Part shown: positions 41,976-49,991 of the stretch, piece after piece
How positions within the stretch are numbered: the first letter of the stretch is position 1
Layout: every line of letters starts with the position of its first letter
NCBI GenBank assembly: GCA_910584585.1
Contig: CAJUBP010000010.1
Location: 11,369 to 75,368 of the forward strand
DNA length: 64,000 nucleotides
Origin: an uncultured Lachnospiraceae bacterium
GTDB lineage: Bacteria; Bacillota; Clostridia; Lachnospirales; Lachnospiraceae
Direction: 5' to 3'
Translations under genes and position numbers: made by a program
Notes under the pieces: model-generated
Told to the model about the DNA's origin: nothing
The model's database searches: none
The model's input: the letters and a program-made list of their open reading frames with translations, nothing else

Positions 41976-42530
41976 ATGGGTAATACTAAGAGAAAGATTG
42001 CGGACGGGTTACAGGAAATGCTTCATGAAAAGCCTTTGCGTAAAATCACCGTGCAGGATATCATGGACTGCAAAAATATGAAACGTCAGAGTTTCTATTA
42101 TCATTTCCAGGATATTTACGGCGTGATTGAATGGCTTTATAATGAAGATTTTGTAAAACAGGTCGCATATGATGAGAATGAGACGTTTGAGGAATGGATC
42201 AGCAAGGTGATAAGAATCATCAAAGAGAACCGCTTCTTCTATCGGAAAGTCCTGGAAAATATCAGGAGAGAACGGCTGATGGAAGAACTGATTCCTGTGG
42301 TGGACGAACAGCTCAGAAGCCGTTTCTGGTCGGAGAAGCAGGGGAACTATCTGGCGGAAAGCTTTATTGTGAAATCGGTCTGCCACTTCATGCTTGACTG
42401 TGTGGCGATGAAGAAAGGGCCTCAGGAGGAAGAGGTGCTGGCGGCAGTGGAAAATATCAGAGCGATGCTGCAGCATCCTGCGGGAAGCATATTGGTGCTT
42501 CCTACAACAAAATCCACAATGACGGCTTAG
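41976..42530 (+). CDS. TetR-family regulator, DhaS-like
   Basis: A 184-residue regulator: N-terminal HTH (MGNTKRKIADGLQEML, KITVQDIMDCKNMKRQSFYYHF) and a helical C terminus typical of the TetR_C DhaS group that controls dihydroxyacetone kinase or related polyol genes. Its place between glpP and glpK suggests a second input, perhaps dihydroxyacetone or another polyol, on glycerol use. Confidence 0.85.
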   Translation: MGNTKRKIADGLQEMLHEKPLRKITVQDIMDCKNMKRQSFYYHFQDIYGVIEWLYNEDFVKQVAYDENETFEEWISKVIRIIKENRFFYRKVLENIRRERLMEELIPVVDEQLRSRFWSEKQGNYLAESFIVKSVCHFMLDCVAMKKGPQEEEVLAAVENIRAMLQHPAGSILVLPTTKSTMTA

Positions 42531-42609
42531 GTTTTCGGCAGATAGGCTGTAAAAATGGGGAAGAGATAGCGAAAAACGAATAAATTGTACAAATAAGTAT
42601 ATGTGTCTA

Positions 42610-42638
42610 ATGACAAAAACCGGGAAAAAAGATATAAT
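42610..42638 (+). promoter_or_regulatory. glpK promoter
   Basis: ATGACA (42610-42615) and TATAAT (42633-42638) with a 17-nt spacer, 36 nt before the glpK ATG; the leader is too short for a GlpP hairpin. Confidence 0.7.
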
Positions 42639-42674
42639 GACAATATCAAGATGAAACGGAGGAGGATTTTACAA

Positions 42675-44171
42675 ATGGCAAAATATGTTATGGCGCTGGA
42701 CGCCGGCACAACAAGCAACAGATGTATTCTTTTTAACGAAAAGGGTGAAATGTGCAGTGTGGCTCAGAAAGAGTTTACACAATATTTTCCAAAGCCGGGC
42801 TGGGTAGAACATGACGCGAACGAGATCTGGTCTACACAGTTGGGAGTTGCAGTAGAAGCAATGCAGAAGATCGGGGCTTCCGCAGATGACATCGCTGCAA
42901 TCGGCATTACCAATCAGCGTGAAACCACGATTGTGTGGGATAAGAATACAGGCGAGCCAGTTTATCATGCAATTGTGTGGCAGTGCCGCAGAACTTCTGA
43001 ATATTGCGACAGCTTGAAGGAGAAGGGCCTGGCAGATTCATTCCGTGAAAAAACTGGTCTGGTAATTGACGCATACTTCTCAGGAACAAAGTTAAAATGG
43101 ATTCTTGACAATGTAGAAGGCGTAAGAGAAAGAGCAGAAAAAGGAGAACTTCTTTTCGGTACAGTTGAGACATGGTTAATCTGGAAGCTTACCAAGGGCG
43201 AAGCTCATGTGACAGATTACTCCAATGCTGCACGTACTATGCTGTTCAATATCAATGAACTGAAATGGGATGAAGATATCCTGAAAGAACTGAATATTCC
43301 CGCAAGCATGCTTCCGGAAGCAAAACCGTCAAGCTGCGTATACGGAACCGCAGATCCTTCCTTCTTCGGCGGCCCGATTCCGGTCAGCGGAGCGGCAGGA
43401 GACCAGCAGGCAGCATTGTTCGGACAGACATGTTTCACCGCAGGCGAAGCAAAGAATACATATGGAACCGGATGCTTCTTGCTGATGAACACCGGCGAGA
43501 AACCGGTATTTTCCAAGAACGGTCTGGTAACTACAATTGCATGGGGCATCGACGGCAAAGTGAATTATGCATTAGAAGGATCTATCTTTGTAGCCGGCGC
43601 TGCAATCCAGTGGCTGCGCGATGAGATGAGAATCATTGACAGCGCTCCGGATTCCGAGTACATGGCTAAGAAAGTGAAAGATACCAATGGATGTTATGTA
43701 GTTCCTGCATTTACAGGTCTGGGCGCTCCTCATTGGGATCAGTACGCAAGAGGAACCATTGTTGGAATTACCCGCGGCGTGAACAAATATCACATCATCC
43801 GCGCAACCTTAGAGTCTCTGGCATTCCAGGTAAATGACGTTCTGCAGGCAATCAAAGCAGACTCCGGCATCGAATTGAGCGCTTTGAAAGTTGACGGCGG
43901 TGCAAGCGCGAACGACTTCCTGATGCAGACACAGGCAGACATTATCAATGCTCCGGTGAACCGTCCGTCCTGCGTAGAGACAACCGCTATGGGCGCTGCT
44001 TATCTGGCAGGTCTTGCAGTTGGATACTGGGCAAGCAAAGAAGACGTAATTAAGAACTGGGCAATTGATCAGACCTTCAAGCCTCAGATTTCTGAAGAAG
44101 AGAGAGCAGAGAAAGTTACAGGCTGGAACAAGGCTGTAAAATACTCCTATGGCTGGGCAAAAGAAGACTAG
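42675..44171 (+). CDS. glpK: glycerol kinase
   Basis: A 498-residue FGGY kinase that phosphorylates glycerol to glycerol 3-phosphate. Motifs: LDAGTTSNRCILFN, GITNQRETTIVWD, AIVWQCRRT, GAAGDQQAALFGQ, NTYGTGCFLLMNTG, GLGAPHWDQYARG and MGAAYLAGLAVGYW. The ATG at 42675 follows GGAGG. The neighbouring facilitator gene makes a glpK-glpF pair, the reverse of the common glpFK order. Confidence 0.97.
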   Translation: MAKYVMALDAGTTSNRCILFNEKGEMCSVAQKEFTQYFPKPGWVEHDANEIWSTQLGVAVEAMQKIGASADDIAAIGITNQRETTIVWDKNTGEPVYHAIVWQCRRTSEYCDSLKEKGLADSFREKTGLVIDAYFSGTKLKWILDNVEGVRERAEKGELLFGTVETWLIWKLTKGEAHVTDYSNAARTMLFNINELKWDEDILKELNIPASMLPEAKPSSCVYGTADPSFFGGPIPVSGAAGDQQAALFGQTCFTAGEAKNTYGTGCFLLMNTGEKPVFSKNGLVTTIAWGIDGKVNYALEGSIFVAGAAIQWLRDEMRIIDSAPDSEYMAKKVKDTNGCYVVPAFTGLGAPHWDQYARGTIVGITRGVNKYHIIRATLESLAFQVNDVLQAIKADSGIELSALKVDGGASANDFLMQTQADIINAPVNRPSCVETTAMGAAYLAGLAVGYWASKEDVIKNWAIDQTFKPQISEEERAEKVTGWNKAVKYSYGWAKED

Positions 44172-44210
44172 AAGACAAAAGTAGATTGAAGGCAGAAAGG
44201 GGAACTCGAA

Positions 44211-44915
44211 ATGTTACCATATATAGCAGAATTTGTAGGAACTATGATGTTGATTATCTTAGGTGATGGCGTAGTTGCAAACGTAACGCTGAACAAATCG
44301 GGAATGAAGGGCGCAGGCTCTATCCAGATTACCATTGCCTGGGGTCTTGCGGTTATGCTGCCGGCATTTATTTTCGGCGCTGCATCTGGAGCGCATTTTA
44401 ACCCGGCGTTGACACTTGCTTTGGCGGCAGACGGAAGTCTGGCGTGGAGTTTAGTGCCTGGATATATCATTGCGCAGTTTGCAGGCGCATTTGTAGGAGC
44501 GGTTATTGTTTGGATTGCATTTAAAGATCAGTTTGACGCAACGGATGATCCTGGTACAAAATTGGGAGTATTCTCCTGCGGACCTTCTGTTCCGAATATG
44601 CCTCTTAACATTTTTGCAGAAGTTGTTGCAACTTTCGTTTTGGTATTTGCAATCAAAGGTATTCCGGCAGAAGCTCCTGCTGGCGTAAATAACCTGTTAG
44701 TATTCGGAATTATCGTTTCCTGCGGTATGTCCTTAGGCGGATTAACCGGATATGCAATGAACCCGGCCCGTGACCTTGGTCCTCGTCTGGCACATGCAGT
44801 TCTTCCAATCAGCGGGAAAGGAAGCTCTAACTGGGGATATGGAATCGTTACATTGGTTGGACCAATCATCGGCGCTTTGATCGCAGTTGGTTTATACGCA
44901 GTAATTCCATGGTAA
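44211..44915 (+). CDS. glpF: glycerol uptake facilitator (aquaglyceroporin)
   Basis: A 234-residue six-span channel with the two half-helix motifs GAHFNPALTLALA and GYAMNPARDLGPRL; the Asp after the second NPAR is typical of glycerol-conducting members. It admits glycerol by facilitated diffusion, trapped by GlpK. AAAGGGG precedes the ATG, 39 nt after glpK. Confidence 0.96.
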   Translation: MLPYIAEFVGTMMLIILGDGVVANVTLNKSGMKGAGSIQITIAWGLAVMLPAFIFGAASGAHFNPALTLALAADGSLAWSLVPGYIIAQFAGAFVGAVIVWIAFKDQFDATDDPGTKLGVFSCGPSVPNMPLNIFAEVVATFVLVFAIKGIPAEAPAGVNNLLVFGIIVSCGMSLGGLTGYAMNPARDLGPRLAHAVLPISGKGSSNWGYGIVTLVGPIIGALIAVGLYAVIPW

Positions 44916-44970
44916 TAAATTCAGTGTTATAATAAATATGACATTGCGGAGATAGCAGAGAGGCAATGAT

Positions 44971-45017
44971 TACATTCCCCGAAAATGGGGAGTGTGATTG
45001 TTGCCTTTTGTATAACA
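44971..45017 (+). terminator. leader terminator before the glycerol-3-phosphate dehydrogenase genes (candidate GlpP site)
   Basis: A 19-bp stem (GGCAATGATTACATTCCCC with GGGGAGTGTGATTGTTGCC, four G-U pairs) with a tiny loop and TTTTGT follows a TATAAT-like box (44928-44933). It may end the glpF transcript or act as a GlpP-dependent attenuator of the dehydrogenase, as on B. subtilis glpD. Confidence 0.75.
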
Positions 45018-45140
45018 GGAAAGTATCAGGATACATTCAGCCAGAATGCATCCACAGAAAAACAGCAAATAGCTGTCAAAGCCTCTGGGCGCTGGCAGTA
45101 AAAATAAATAAGAAAGAGCAGAAAAGGAAAGGTGAACAAT

Positions 45141-46577
45141 ATGTATGATGTAGTAATTATCGGTGCAGGCGTATCGGGAAGCGCTTCCGCGAGGGAACTT
45201 TCCAGATATAAGCTGAATGTCTGTGTAGTGGAGAAGGAAGAAGACGTATGCTGCGGCACTTCCAAAGCAAACAGCGCAATTGTACATGCTGGTTTTGACG
45301 CAGAAGCAGGTTCCCTTATGGCGAAGCTGAATGTGGAAGGCAATCAGATGATGGAAGAGCTTTCAAAAGAGCTGGATTTCCATTATAAGAACAATGGTTC
45401 TCTGGTAGTATGTCTCCATGAAGAGGAAAAGCCCAATCTGCAGGAACTGTATGACAGAGGCGTGAAGAACGGCGTCAAGGATCTCAGAATTATCGACAGA
45501 GAGGAACTTGTGAAATTAGAACCCAACATTTCTGACGAAGCAGTTGCAGCATTATATGCGCCCACAGGAGGAATTGTATGTCCTTTCGGCATGAATATTG
45601 CTTTTGCTGAGAATGCGGCAACCAACGGGGTAGAATTTAAGTTTGACACAGAAGTGACAGGTCTGGAGAAAAAGGGTGACAACTGGGTTGTAAAGACCAA
45701 TCAGGGTGAAATTGAGACCAGATATGTGGTAAATGCAGCAGGCGTATACGCAGACAAGTTCCATAATATGGTAAGCGATAAGAAGCTGCATATCACGCCG
45801 AGACGGGGAGATTACTGTCTGTTAGACCGCTCCACAGAAGGATTTGTAACTCATACGATTTTCCAGCTTCCAAGCAAGTTCGGAAAGGGCGTTCTGGTAT
45901 CCCCTACCGTTCACGGAAATACGTTGGTAGGGCCTACGGCAATTGATATTGAGAATAAAGAAGGAACCAATACCACTCAGGAAGGCATTGATGAATTGAT
46001 TAATAAAGCAGGAACCACGGTGAAAGGTCTTCCCATCCGCCAGGTGATTACTTCCTTTGCAGGTCTTAGGGCTCATGAGGACGGCCATGAATTCTATATC
46101 GGCGAATTAGAAGACGCAAAAGGATTCATTGACTGTGCAGGCATTGAGTCTCCCGGATTGACCAGTGCGCCGGCAATTGGCAAAATGGTAGCAGAGATTG
46201 TCAAAGATTTGACCAATGCAGAAGAGAATCCGGATTTCAACGGTTCCAGAAAGGGTATTTTGGATCCCAAGACCTTAAGCAACGAAGAGCGCGCAGCTTT
46301 GATTAAAGAGAATCCGGCTTACGGAAATATCATCTGCAGATGCGAGATGATTACCGAAGGTGAGATTATTGACGCAATCAAACGGCCGTTGGGCGCAAAG
46401 TCCTTAGACGGCGTAAAACGCCGCACCAGAGCAGGCATGGGACGCTGCCAGTCAGGTTTCTGTTCTCCGAGAACCATCGAGATCCTTGCAAGGGAACGGG
46501 GAGTGGATCCGGCGGAAATTACCAAGGCAGGCGGAAACTCCAAGATTATTGTAGGAATTAACAAGGATAGAATATAA
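45141..46577 (+). CDS. FAD-dependent glycerol-3-phosphate dehydrogenase, GlpA-like, with [2Fe-2S] BFD domain
   Basis: A 478-residue flavoprotein that would oxidise glycerol 3-phosphate to dihydroxyacetone phosphate. FAD motif VVIIGAGVSGSASARELSRY, DAO-family core (GTSKANSAIVHAGF, HITPRRGDYCLLDR, GRKG near the end) and a C-terminal bacterioferritin-associated-ferredoxin-like domain (IICRCEMITEGEIIDA, GMGRCQSGFC). This form, with the next two genes, replaces the membrane GlpD in many clostridia. The start at 45141 follows AAAGGTGA. Confidence 0.9.
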   Translation: MYDVVIIGAGVSGSASARELSRYKLNVCVVEKEEDVCCGTSKANSAIVHAGFDAEAGSLMAKLNVEGNQMMEELSKELDFHYKNNGSLVVCLHEEEKPNLQELYDRGVKNGVKDLRIIDREELVKLEPNISDEAVAALYAPTGGIVCPFGMNIAFAENAATNGVEFKFDTEVTGLEKKGDNWVVKTNQGEIETRYVVNAAGVYADKFHNMVSDKKLHITPRRGDYCLLDRSTEGFVTHTIFQLPSKFGKGVLVSPTVHGNTLVGPTAIDIENKEGTNTTQEGIDELINKAGTTVKGLPIRQVITSFAGLRAHEDGHEFYIGELEDAKGFIDCAGIESPGLTSAPAIGKMVAEIVKDLTNAEENPDFNGSRKGILDPKTLSNEERAALIKENPAYGNIICRCEMITEGEIIDAIKRPLGAKSLDGVKRRTRAGMGRCQSGFCSPRTIEILARERGVDPAEITKAGGNSKIIVGINKDRI

Positions 46578-46678
46578 ATTGACGGGCAGCGCCAATCCCC
46601 CAACCTGCCAGCCAGGGAAGGGGCAGGCAGAACATCTTTTGCCTGTATCAATTGGCCGCAAATCAGGAGGGAAAAAAC

Positions 46679-47950
46679 ATGTTGAATTATGATATTGTAA
46701 TAGTAGGCGGCGGCCCTGCAGGACTTGCAGCAGCCGTATCAGCAAAGAGAAGCGGAGTAGAATCTATCTTAGTGTTAGAGAGGGATAAGGAACTGGGCGG
46801 CATCCTGAATCAGTGCATTCACAACGGATTCGGACTTCACACCTTCAAGGAAGAGCTTACCGGTCCGGAATATGCCGGAAGATTTATTGAACAGCTGGAA
46901 GAAGAGAAAATTGAATATAAGCTGAATACCATGGTGATGGATATTGCGGGCAATAAAGTGGTAACCGCAATGAACCGGGAAGAAGGCATGTTTGAGATCC
47001 AGGCAAAAGCCATTGTCCTTGCAATGGGGTGCAGAGAGCGTTCCAGAGGCGCGCTGAATATTCCCGGATACCGTCCTGCCGGCATCTATTCTGCAGGTAC
47101 GGCTCAGCGTCTGGTTAATATGGAAGGCTATATGCCCGGCCGTGAAGTTGTAATTCTTGGTTCCGGCGATATCGGACTGATTATGGCAAGAAGAATGACC
47201 TTAGAGGGTGCAAAGGTAAAGGTTGTGGCAGAATTAATGCCTTATTCCGGCGGATTAAAGAGAAATATTGTACAGTGTCTGGATGACTACGGCATTCCGC
47301 TGAAATTAAGCCATACCGTAGTGGATATTGAAGGCAAAGAAAGGGTAGAGGCAATTACCATTGCAGAGGTAGGTCCGGACAGAAGGCCTATTCCCGGCAC
47401 AGAAGAACGCTACACCTGCGATACCCTTCTGTTATCCTGCGGCCTGATTCCTGAGAATGAATTGTCCAGAAGCCTGGGCGTTGAGATGAGTCCTGTGACT
47501 TCCGGCCCCTTGGTAAACGAATGTCTGGAAACCAATGTGGAAGGCGTATTTGCCTGCGGCAACGTGCTTCATGTGCACGATCTGGTGGACTTTGTTTCTG
47601 AGGAAGCGTCTGCTGCCGGAAAACATGCGGCAGAATACGTATTAAACGGCGCAAAGCACAAAGAATCCAGCGCAAAAGATATTCCGATTGTTGCAGTGGA
47701 GGGCGCGCGCTATACCGTGCCTAAGACCATCAATCCGGACAGAATGGACGAAAAGCACACCGTTCGCTTCCGTGTAGGCGATGTATATAAGAATTGCTAC
47801 GTGTCCGTATATTTGAATGAAGAGCGTATTATTCACAAAAAACGTCCGGTGGTAGCGCCAGGCGAAATGGAAGAAGTAGTGCTGAAGAAAGAAGAACTGG
47901 CTGCATTTTCAAATCTGTCCCAGATCACTGTAAAAATTGAGGAGGCATAA
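46679..47950 (+). CDS. NAD(P)/FAD-dependent oxidoreductase, partner of the GlpA-like enzyme
   Basis: A 423-residue pyridine-nucleotide disulphide-oxidoreductase fold: FAD site YDIVIVGGGPAGLAAAVSAK, second nucleotide site EVVILGSGDIGLIMARRM, and GVFACGNVLHVHDLVD. It probably passes electrons from the GlpA-like subunit to NAD(P) or another carrier, as proposed for the GlpA-GlpB-DUF1667 sets of clostridia. The start at 46679 follows AGGAGGG. Confidence 0.88.
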   Translation: MLNYDIVIVGGGPAGLAAAVSAKRSGVESILVLERDKELGGILNQCIHNGFGLHTFKEELTGPEYAGRFIEQLEEEKIEYKLNTMVMDIAGNKVVTAMNREEGMFEIQAKAIVLAMGCRERSRGALNIPGYRPAGIYSAGTAQRLVNMEGYMPGREVVILGSGDIGLIMARRMTLEGAKVKVVAELMPYSGGLKRNIVQCLDDYGIPLKLSHTVVDIEGKERVEAITIAEVGPDRRPIPGTEERYTCDTLLLSCGLIPENELSRSLGVEMSPVTSGPLVNECLETNVEGVFACGNVLHVHDLVDFVSEEASAAGKHAAEYVLNGAKHKESSAKDIPIVAVEGARYTVPKTINPDRMDEKHTVRFRVGDVYKNCYVSVYLNEERIIHKKRPVVAPGEMEEVVLKKEELAAFSNLSQITVKIEEA

Positions 47951-47954
47951 ATCT

Positions 47955-48314
47955 ATGGAAACAAGAGAATTAATTTGTATCGGATGCCCCATGGGATGTC
48001 CGCTGAAAGTAGAAATGAATAACGGCGAAGTAGTGAGCGTAAGCGGAAATACCTGCAAGCGCGGCGATGTCTATGCCAGGAAAGAAGTAACCAATCCCAC
48101 CAGAATCGTGACAAGCTCTGTCATCGTAGAGGGCGGAAGTCTTGCGGCAGTGTCTGTAAAGACCAAAGAAGATATTCCTAAGGGAAAGATTTTTGATATT
48201 ATGAAAGACTTGAAGGGCGTAAAAGTTCAGGCGCCGGTACATATCGGGGATGTTATCATTTCTGATGTGGCAGGCACAGGGGTAGATATTATCGCTACCA
48301 AGAACGTGTTGTAA
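47955..48314 (+). CDS. DUF1667 Cys-rich protein, third subunit of the dehydrogenase set
   Basis: A 119-residue protein beginning METRELICIGCPMGCPLKV, with CxxCxxxC near the N terminus and another Cys in GNTCKRGDVYA. This is the DUF1667 pattern. It is 4 nt after the oxidoreductase stop and has GAGGAGG upstream. It is likely an iron-sulphur electron-transfer subunit. Confidence 0.88.
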   Translation: METRELICIGCPMGCPLKVEMNNGEVVSVSGNTCKRGDVYARKEVTNPTRIVTSSVIVEGGSLAAVSVKTKEDIPKGKIFDIMKDLKGVKVQAPVHIGDVIISDVAGTGVDIIATKNVL

Positions 48315-48350
48315 GCCTATCCTAAATTTCATATATATTTTCATAGGAAC

Positions 48351-48394
48351 AAATATCCCTCTGCGTCATAGAATATAGCAGGGGGATATTTTAT
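48351..48394 (+). terminator. terminator/attenuator at the ylmC start
   Basis: Stem AAATATCCCTCTGC / GCAGGGGGATATTTT followed by TTATT ends just before the ylmC ATG. The GGGGG that could serve as ylmC ribosome binding site is inside the right arm, so the hairpin could also block translation. Confidence 0.7.
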
Positions 48395-48395
48395 T

Positions 48396-48644
48396 ATGCG
48401 TCTGTGTGATTTAAAAGAAAAAGAAGTGATCAATGTTTGTAACTGTAAATGTCTGGGATTCGTGGTGGATGTGGACATTGATCCCTGCAACGGCTGCATC
48501 CTGGCCCTGATTATTCCGGGATGCGGAAGGTTCTGGGGATTGTTCGGCAGGGAAAGCGAGCTTATCATTCCCTGGAGCCAGGTGGTAAAAATCGGGCCGG
48601 ATATTATTCTGGTGGAAATTCCCGAGCCGAAACCGCCGAAATAA
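48396..48644 (+). CDS. ylmC: YlmC/YmxH-family sporulation protein
   Basis: An 82-residue PRC-barrel-like protein: MRLCDLKEKEVINVCNC, LGFVVDVDID, GCILALIIPG, ESELIIPWSQVVKIGPDIIL. Members are conserved in spore-forming Bacillota. Supports a spore-forming host. Confidence 0.9.
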   Translation: MRLCDLKEKEVINVCNCKCLGFVVDVDIDPCNGCILALIIPGCGRFWGLFGRESELIIPWSQVVKIGPDIILVEIPEPKPPK

Positions 48645-48662
48645 TCTTAAGACACGCTCTAG
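48645..48662 (+). repeat. half copy of the TAAGACACGCTCTA element
   Basis: CTTAAGACACGCTCTAG matches the right end of the palindromic element at 28144; its last bases are shared with the left end of the miniature inverted-repeat element. Confidence 0.6.
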
Positions 48663-48824
48663 TATAATCCACCTTAAATAAGCGTACATTTGACTGAGAA
48701 TAAATTTTCGAGAGCGCATGTCAAAAACCGGAGGCGTAGTGGTTCTACGCTGAGGATTTTTGACATGTGCTATCGGAAATTTAGGCCTGTCAAATGTACG
48801 CTTATTTAAGGTGGATTATACTAG
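48659..48824. mobile_element. 166-bp miniature inverted-repeat element (MITE-like)
   Basis: Perfect 36-bp terminal inverted repeats (48659-48694 and 48789-48824), starting CTAGTATAATCCACCTTAAA. Inside is a second inverted pair (GCGCATGTCAAAAA / TTTTTGACATGTGC) and a small GCGTAG/CTACGC hairpin. No coding capacity. The CTAG ends and long arms fit a non-autonomous transposable element or a cruciform regulatory element. Confidence 0.75.
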
Positions 48825-48840
48825 TACTCCATCCGTCTAG

Positions 48841-48876
48841 AAAAAGGGACTGCCGCAAAGGGCAGTCCCCTTTCGC
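48841..48876 (+). terminator. Rho-independent terminator
   Basis: Stem GGGACTGCC / GGCAGTCCC with a GCAAA loop, flanked by AAAAA and TTT, suitable for both strands. Confidence 0.85.
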
Positions 48877-48877
48877 A

Positions 48878-48900
48878 ATTTTGTGCGCCGACACAAAATC
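48878..48900. promoter_or_regulatory. palindromic operator candidate, site 1
   Basis: ATTTTGTG-N6-CACAAAAT, a perfect 8-bp dyad, lies ~120 nt before the flavodoxin-like gene. A related dyad occurs at 55982-56004 between the PucR gene and the thiolase gene. Likely PucR binding site (inferred). Confidence 0.6.
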
Positions 48901-49019
48901 CAAAAAAGATTTTCACAAAATTTGAGTTCAGAACACGATGTTAAAAAAAAGACAATCTAATATAATTACAACTAGAAAGAGATAGAAAGATTAGATTACT
49001 CAAGAAAAGGAGAATCCAT

Positions 49020-49964
49020 ATGTCAGTAAAAGTAATGGGAATTGCGGCAGGAAGAAAGAACAGCAACAATGAAATACTGCTGAAAGAGGCGTTGATGTAC
49101 TGCGAAGAAGCAGGCGCTGAGGTTACCATGATTAATTTAAAGGACTACAATATCCTGGACTGTACCGGATGCACCTCCTGTACCATGGGAATGTCACAGG
49201 GAAAAAATACAGGATGCGTGCTGGATGAAAAGGATGATAAGAAAAAGATTATGGATGTTATGCTGGCGCAGGATGCAGTGATTTTCTCTGTGCCCACTTA
49301 CGACCTGATGCCGGCAAGCGCATATCTCACCTTTGCCCACAGAAGCTTAAGCTACGAGACGGCGTTTTTAGAGACGATCGGCGCCATTGAACATAAAGAC
49401 AGAGTTGCCGGGCTGATTGCAGTAGGCGGCTCCACCCGTTCCTGGCAGTCTATGGCGTTAGAGGGCCTGCAGGCTACCATGTTTACCACGGATATGAAAG
49501 TGGTAGACATGATTCTGGCCACCAGGGTTCCCGGCCAGGCTCAATGCCTTTTGGACGACAATCTGATTGCCCGCGCAAGGCAGCTTGGAGAACATATTAT
49601 GACAGCGGTCAATACTCCGGCAAAAGATCGGAAGTGGCTGGGAGAGGAAGATATGGGCTGGTGCCCCAATTGTCATTCCAATGCTCTGGTATTGGGAGAG
49701 AAACAGTGGGACGGGCTTTATTATCCAATTGAATGCCAGGTATGCGGCGCAGGGGGAACATTAGAGCAGACAGAAGAAGGAAAATGGAAATTTGTCATTC
49801 AAAAAGACGGCCTTTTGAAAGACAGAACCACAGTCGAGGGGCGCGCAAAGCATCTGGAAGAAATTGCAGAGACTCAGGGCGGATTCTATTCCAACCCGGA
49901 AAATCGGAAAATCGTACAGGAAAAGCTGGCAAAATACAAAGAAAAACAGTTCCCAGCCATTTAA
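49020..49964 (+). CDS. flavodoxin-like FMN/iron-sulphur reductase with C-terminal zinc ribbon
   Basis: A 314-residue protein. The N-terminal ~190 residues are an NADPH-dependent FMN reductase/iron-sulphur-flavoprotein fold (VKVMGIAAGRKNSNNEIL, then CTGCTSCTMGMSQGKNTGC, and DAVIFSVPTYDLMPASAYL). The C-terminal part has a zinc ribbon (WCPNCHSN, CQVCGAGG) and a basic tail. It should carry electrons between NAD(P)H or ferredoxin and the next enzyme. TATAAT at 48961 without a good -35 suggests an activated promoter. AAAGGAG precedes the ATG. Confidence 0.82.
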   Translation: MSVKVMGIAAGRKNSNNEILLKEALMYCEEAGAEVTMINLKDYNILDCTGCTSCTMGMSQGKNTGCVLDEKDDKKKIMDVMLAQDAVIFSVPTYDLMPASAYLTFAHRSLSYETAFLETIGAIEHKDRVAGLIAVGGSTRSWQSMALEGLQATMFTTDMKVVDMILATRVPGQAQCLLDDNLIARARQLGEHIMTAVNTPAKDRKWLGEEDMGWCPNCHSNALVLGEKQWDGLYYPIECQVCGAGGTLEQTEEGKWKFVIQKDGLLKDRTTVEGRAKHLEEIAETQGGFYSNPENRKIVQEKLAKYKEKQFPAI

Positions 49965-49991
49965 TTCATAAAAAATTCAGGAGGTATCGTG

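Noticed and set aside
48659..48824. Ordinary terminator
   Set aside because: A 36-bp perfect stem with a 94-nt structured interior and CTAG ends is far longer than a terminator; a normal terminator lies just after it at 48841.
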